Source: Centropus unirufus (Eukaryota > Chordata > Aves > Cuculiformes > Centropidae). From it: 64,000 bases of DNA. Shown piece by piece: positions 62,701 to 64,000 of this stretch. The stretch lies in the NCBI GenBank assembly GCA_013397695.1, contig VYZI01000018.1:3809599-3873598 (forward strand). Reading direction: 5' to 3'. Each line of letters starts with the position of its first letter. Position 1 is the first letter of the stretch. Made by a program: the position numbers and the translations under genes. The notes below the pieces were generated by a model. It was not told where the DNA came from, did not search any database, and saw nothing but the letters and a program-made list of their open reading frames with translations.

Positions 62701-63883
62701 GAAGGAGATGAAAACCTCCCCAGTGAAACACCACCAGGTTAAAATGGCTACAGAATGCCTTACAAATATCATCTCAGCCTTGCATATTCTTTTGTTTCCC
62801 CTTTATTAGTTTTTTTGTGTTATTAAATCCTTAAGCAGAAGGGAGAAAAACAAACCCCCAAAACTGTTCAAGATTATTATTCCATTATGTCCAGCTACTA
62901 ACAACAGAAAGGCAGCCTAACTTCTGACACGAGGAAATACTGTGCCTTGAATATAAACACTCATTTTAAGTTAAGCCTTATTTTGTCACTATTTTAGTGG
63001 AAAAATAATAGAGGTCAAAGGGAGAATTGCAGGATTCTTTGCTATAAAGTATGGTCGCAACAGAATAAACAGCGTGGTTCCTGTACAAATTTGAGGTTTT
63101 ACTAATGGAAAGATGTTATTGCAACAGATGGATGAAGTGACACTGGATAGTCAGGAGGAGCTTTCCCGTGCACGTCCTGCTCGCACAAAGTCTGGGCTGG
63201 TCGGACTGGTTCCCGGCTCTGTCTCGTACAGAAGAGGCAACACAAGCTTTAGCCGCTTACCCGCACATTCATGGCAACGTTTGCCACGTCCCAGTGCCTT
63301 GGGTGGGAGAAACCAGAGCTGCGGCGCGGCTCCATCCCAGGCTCCGGGAAGGCTCCTCGCCGCGCTTTGCGGCGGAACAGAACCCCGAGACCCCTTTTGT
63401 TCCCAAGCAGCCAGCCAATCCCGGGAGCATTCCAAGTGCTTTCAGCCTGGACCTGGGCCGAGGACGCGGCTCCCGTCGCGCTCGCCGCCAGGGCGCGATT
63501 CCCGGGATGGCTCCCGCTGCCGGCTCCTCCCCTCGCGGCTCCCGAGCCTCGCGGCGGGAGGCGGCGGCGCTCTCGGTGCCGGGAGCCCCCGGAGAGGCGG
63601 AGCCGCTCCCCCCCGGCGCTGCACGGGAAAAGCAAGCGGCGGAAGGGACGCCAAAACCGCGCGTTTTCAGCTCAATTCCAACCTCGCCCCCCGTCCTCGG
63701 GGAAGGAGCCGACTGCGCTTCCTCCTCCCGGCAGGAAGCAGAGCCGCCTCCTGCCAAACGGGAGGGGGGAACTCACCGAAGTCCAGGAACTGCTTCATGG
63801 AGAGCGGCGAGGGGGAGAAGCGCGAGTAGAAATCCACCTGCTGCGGGACGCTGCCCGCAGGGGCGCAGCGCAGCAGCGCGCGC
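53587..63883 (-). CDS. PDK1: Pyruvate dehydrogenase kinase 1, mitochondrial (N-terminus lost in gap)
   Basis: Mitochondrial matrix kinase that phosphorylates the E1-alpha subunit of the pyruvate dehydrogenase complex, shutting pyruvate oxidation. PDK1 is a known HIF-1 target. Eleven coding exons, 5' to 3': 63777-63883 (partial), 61247-61388, 59726-59797, 59066-59250, 58670-58759, 58306-58383, 56799-56875, 56087-56185, 55044-55154, 53847-53960, 53587-53727. All phases agree, giving 404 visible residues against 436 in human, so about 30 residues (mitochondrial presequence) are missing. In visible numbering: HMVFELFKN with catalytic-type His243 and Glu247 and N-box Asn251; G1 box DRGGG 286-290; G2 box GFGYG 322-326; DW motif 387-388. 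It is PDK1 and not PDK2, 3 or 4 by HNDVIPTMAQGVIEYKESFG, STAPRPRVETSRA and the C-terminal EPKDMTTFRS. It converges with the neurabin-like gene. Confidence 0.96.
53847..53960 (-). CDS. PDK1: PDK1 exon 10
   Basis: Encodes AGFGYGLPISRLYAQYFQGD then LKLYSLEGYGTDAVIYIK, holding the G2 box. Phase 0 at both ends. The donor is GTATGG. Confidence 0.97.
55044..55154 (-). CDS. PDK1: PDK1 exon 9
   Basis: Encodes MSDRGGGVPMRKIDRLFNYM then YSTAPRPRVETSRATPL, with the G1 nucleotide-binding box and the ATP lid. The donor is GTATAC. Confidence 0.97.
56087..56185 (-). CDS. PDK1: PDK1 exon 8
   Basis: Encodes NAMRATMEHHADRCIYPP and HVHVTLGNEDLTVK, part of the GHKL ATP-binding fold. Phase 0 at both ends. Confidence 0.97.
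56799..56875 (-). CDS. PDK1: PDK1 exon 7
   Basis: Encodes KSPGQPMQVVYVPSHLYHMV then FELFK, carrying the His and Glu of the catalytic HMVFE segment. The N-box Asn begins the next exon. Confidence 0.96.
57160..57295 (+). mobile_element. Diverged CR1 LINE fragment
   Basis: Contains agaggttcagactggata, ttttcaccctgatggtta, caggttgcccaaagatgt and catccttggaggatct in the same order as the CR1 3' region (aggttcag-gatat, ttcttcac-gagggtggt, aggttgcccagagaggctg, catccctggagg). It is old and partial. No intact 3' octamer end was found. Confidence 0.6.
58306..58383 (-). CDS. PDK1: PDK1 exon 6
   Basis: Encodes GYESAKSLCDLYYMSSPELI and LEERN. The donor is GTAAGT. Confidence 0.95.
58670..58759 (-). CDS. 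PDK1: PDK1 exon 5
   Basis: Encodes LLFGGKINPAHPKHIGSI and DPSCNVVEVIR. The loop after LLFGGK (INPAHP) differs from the GKGSPSHR I recall for human PDK1. The donor is GTAAAA. Confidence 0.95.
59066..59250 (-). CDS. PDK1: PDK1 exon 4
   Basis: Encodes FTDTVINIRNRHNDVIPTMA through SRISIRMLLNQH. It includes the conserved RHNDVIPTMAQG segment and the QYFLDRFYMSRIS helix. The acceptor is CATTTTAG, 8 bp upstream of a second AG that would break the frame. Confidence 0.97.
59726..59797 (-). CDS. PDK1: PDK1 exon 3
   Basis: Seventy-two nt encode YVQSLQEILDFKHK and SSEDSGAIH. The acceptor is TTTAAAG and the donor GTAAGG. Confidence 0.96.
59798..61246 (-). other. PDK1: PDK1 intron 2
   Basis: This 1.45 kb intron is largely occupied by an old LINE remnant (about 59960-60330), followed by AT-rich sequence with T tracts. 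No exon is seen. Confidence 0.65.
59960..60330 (-). mobile_element. Ancient CR1/L3-like LINE remnant
   Basis: The plus strand shows, in order, ccatggcaatgaattccat, aagatcttccttgtgtttta, catgctgaagaattctattt then agtttctcctcac, and gatggggtgactaaaactgc. These resemble the reverse of old amniote CR1/L3-type LINEs (fragments such as tgaagag-cct-agtctctcctcat and gatg-g-gaccagaactgc). Heavy divergence suggests insertion long before the bird radiation. Confidence 0.6.
61247..61388 (-). CDS. PDK1: PDK1 exon 2
   Basis: Encodes SENACEKTSFMFLRQELPVR, then LANIMKEISLLPDNLLRTPS and VQLVQS, part of the N-terminal regulatory four-helix bundle. The donor GTAAGA leaves a split Trp codon. Confidence 0.97.
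61389..63776 (-). other. PDK1: PDK1 intron 1
   Basis: The 2.4 kb first intron is AT-rich in the middle, moderately GC-rich at 61980-62250, and strongly CpG-rich from about 63140 to exon 1. A 167-codon minus-strand frame (61791-62294) and overlapping plus-strand frames have no recognisable family. Confidence 0.65.
63140..63883 (-). promoter_or_regulatory. PDK1: CpG island at the 5' end of PDK1
   Basis: GC- and CpG-dense sequence covers the start of intron 1 and exon 1 and continues into the gap. Two ACGTG cores (HIF-type RCGTG, minus strand) lie at 63171-63175 and 63285-63289. The transcription start and core promoter should lie in or beyond the gap. Confidence 0.65.
63777..63883 (-). CDS. 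PDK1: PDK1 exon 1 (partial)
   Basis: Encodes VDFYSRFSPSPLSMKQFLDF, the start of the conserved kinase region, preceded by a GC-rich, Ala/Arg-rich presequence remnant (RALLRCAPAGS). It runs into the gap, so no start codon is visible. The donor is GTGAGT. Confidence 0.95.
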
Positions 63884-64000
63884 NNNNNNNNNNNNNNNNN
63901 NNNNNNNNNNNNNNNNNNNNNNNNNNNNNNNNNNNNNNNNNNNNNNNNNNNNNNNNNNNNNNNNNNNNNNNNNNNNNNNNNNNNNNNNNNNNNNNNNNNN
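63884..64000. other. Assembly gap at the window end
   Basis: N bases run to the end of the window. They remove the PDK1 start codon, most of the mitochondrial presequence and the promoter. Confidence 0.98.

Noticed and set aside
63113..63829. 238-codon plus-strand frame over the PDK1 CpG island
   Set aside because: It is antisense to PDK1 exon 1 and intron 1 and Arg/Pro/Ser-rich, as expected for any frame through CpG-rich DNA.
53587..63883. Calling the minus-strand gene PDK4, as expected beside a neurabin gene
   Set aside because: Exons 3, 4, 9 and 11 carry PDK1-type sequence (HNDVIPTMAQGVIEYKESFG, RPRVETSRA, EPKDMTTFRS) where PDK4 differs clearly.

Overview
This is vertebrate, almost certainly avian, nuclear DNA. 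It has multi-exon genes with GT-AG introns, CR1 LINE fragments of the bird type (the TCATAGAAT...GGTTGGAAGG 3' end), GC-rich promoters partly lost to assembly gaps, and compact introns. The window holds two protein-coding genes that converge tail to tail. I see no prokaryotic, viral, CRISPR or RNA-gene features.

Layout. 1-10130: AT-rich intergenic DNA in which I recognise no gene. 10130-12240: a promoter region made of two CpG-rich blocks split by a ~0.6 kb AT-rich minisatellite with a ~40 bp period, plus a 347 bp assembly gap. 12241-49193 (+): a complete neurabin-family gene. I assembled it as 19 coding exons whose phases all agree, giving 1,374 aa: F-actin-binding N-terminus, PP1-docking KVKF motif, PDZ, coiled coils, SAM, C-terminal coiled coil. 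49194-53586: the shared convergent 3' region with poly(A) signals for both genes. 53587 to beyond 63883 (-): PDK1 (pyruvate dehydrogenase kinase 1). It has 11 coding exons and 404 visible residues; only the extreme N-terminus is missing, in the terminal gap 63884-64000.

Main point of interest. The neurabin gene has a SAM domain, so it is not spinophilin (PPP1R9B). It also looks too divergent, and lies next to the wrong PDK, to be the PPP1R9A ortholog. In human, PPP1R9A lies near PDK4 (7q21) and PPP1R9B near PDK2 and ITGA3 (17q21), each pair convergent. PDK1 lies next to ITGA6 (2q31) with no neurabin beside it. A neurabin convergent with PDK1 is therefore the expected third member of an ancient duplicated block. 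It appears to be kept in birds and lost from the mammalian PDK1 locus. That reading rests on remembered human gene order and family sequence, not on a search done here.

The two genes do unrelated jobs: actin/PP1 scaffolding at synapses and junctions, and mitochondrial control of pyruvate oxidation. Their linkage looks like inherited synteny, not a functional pairing.
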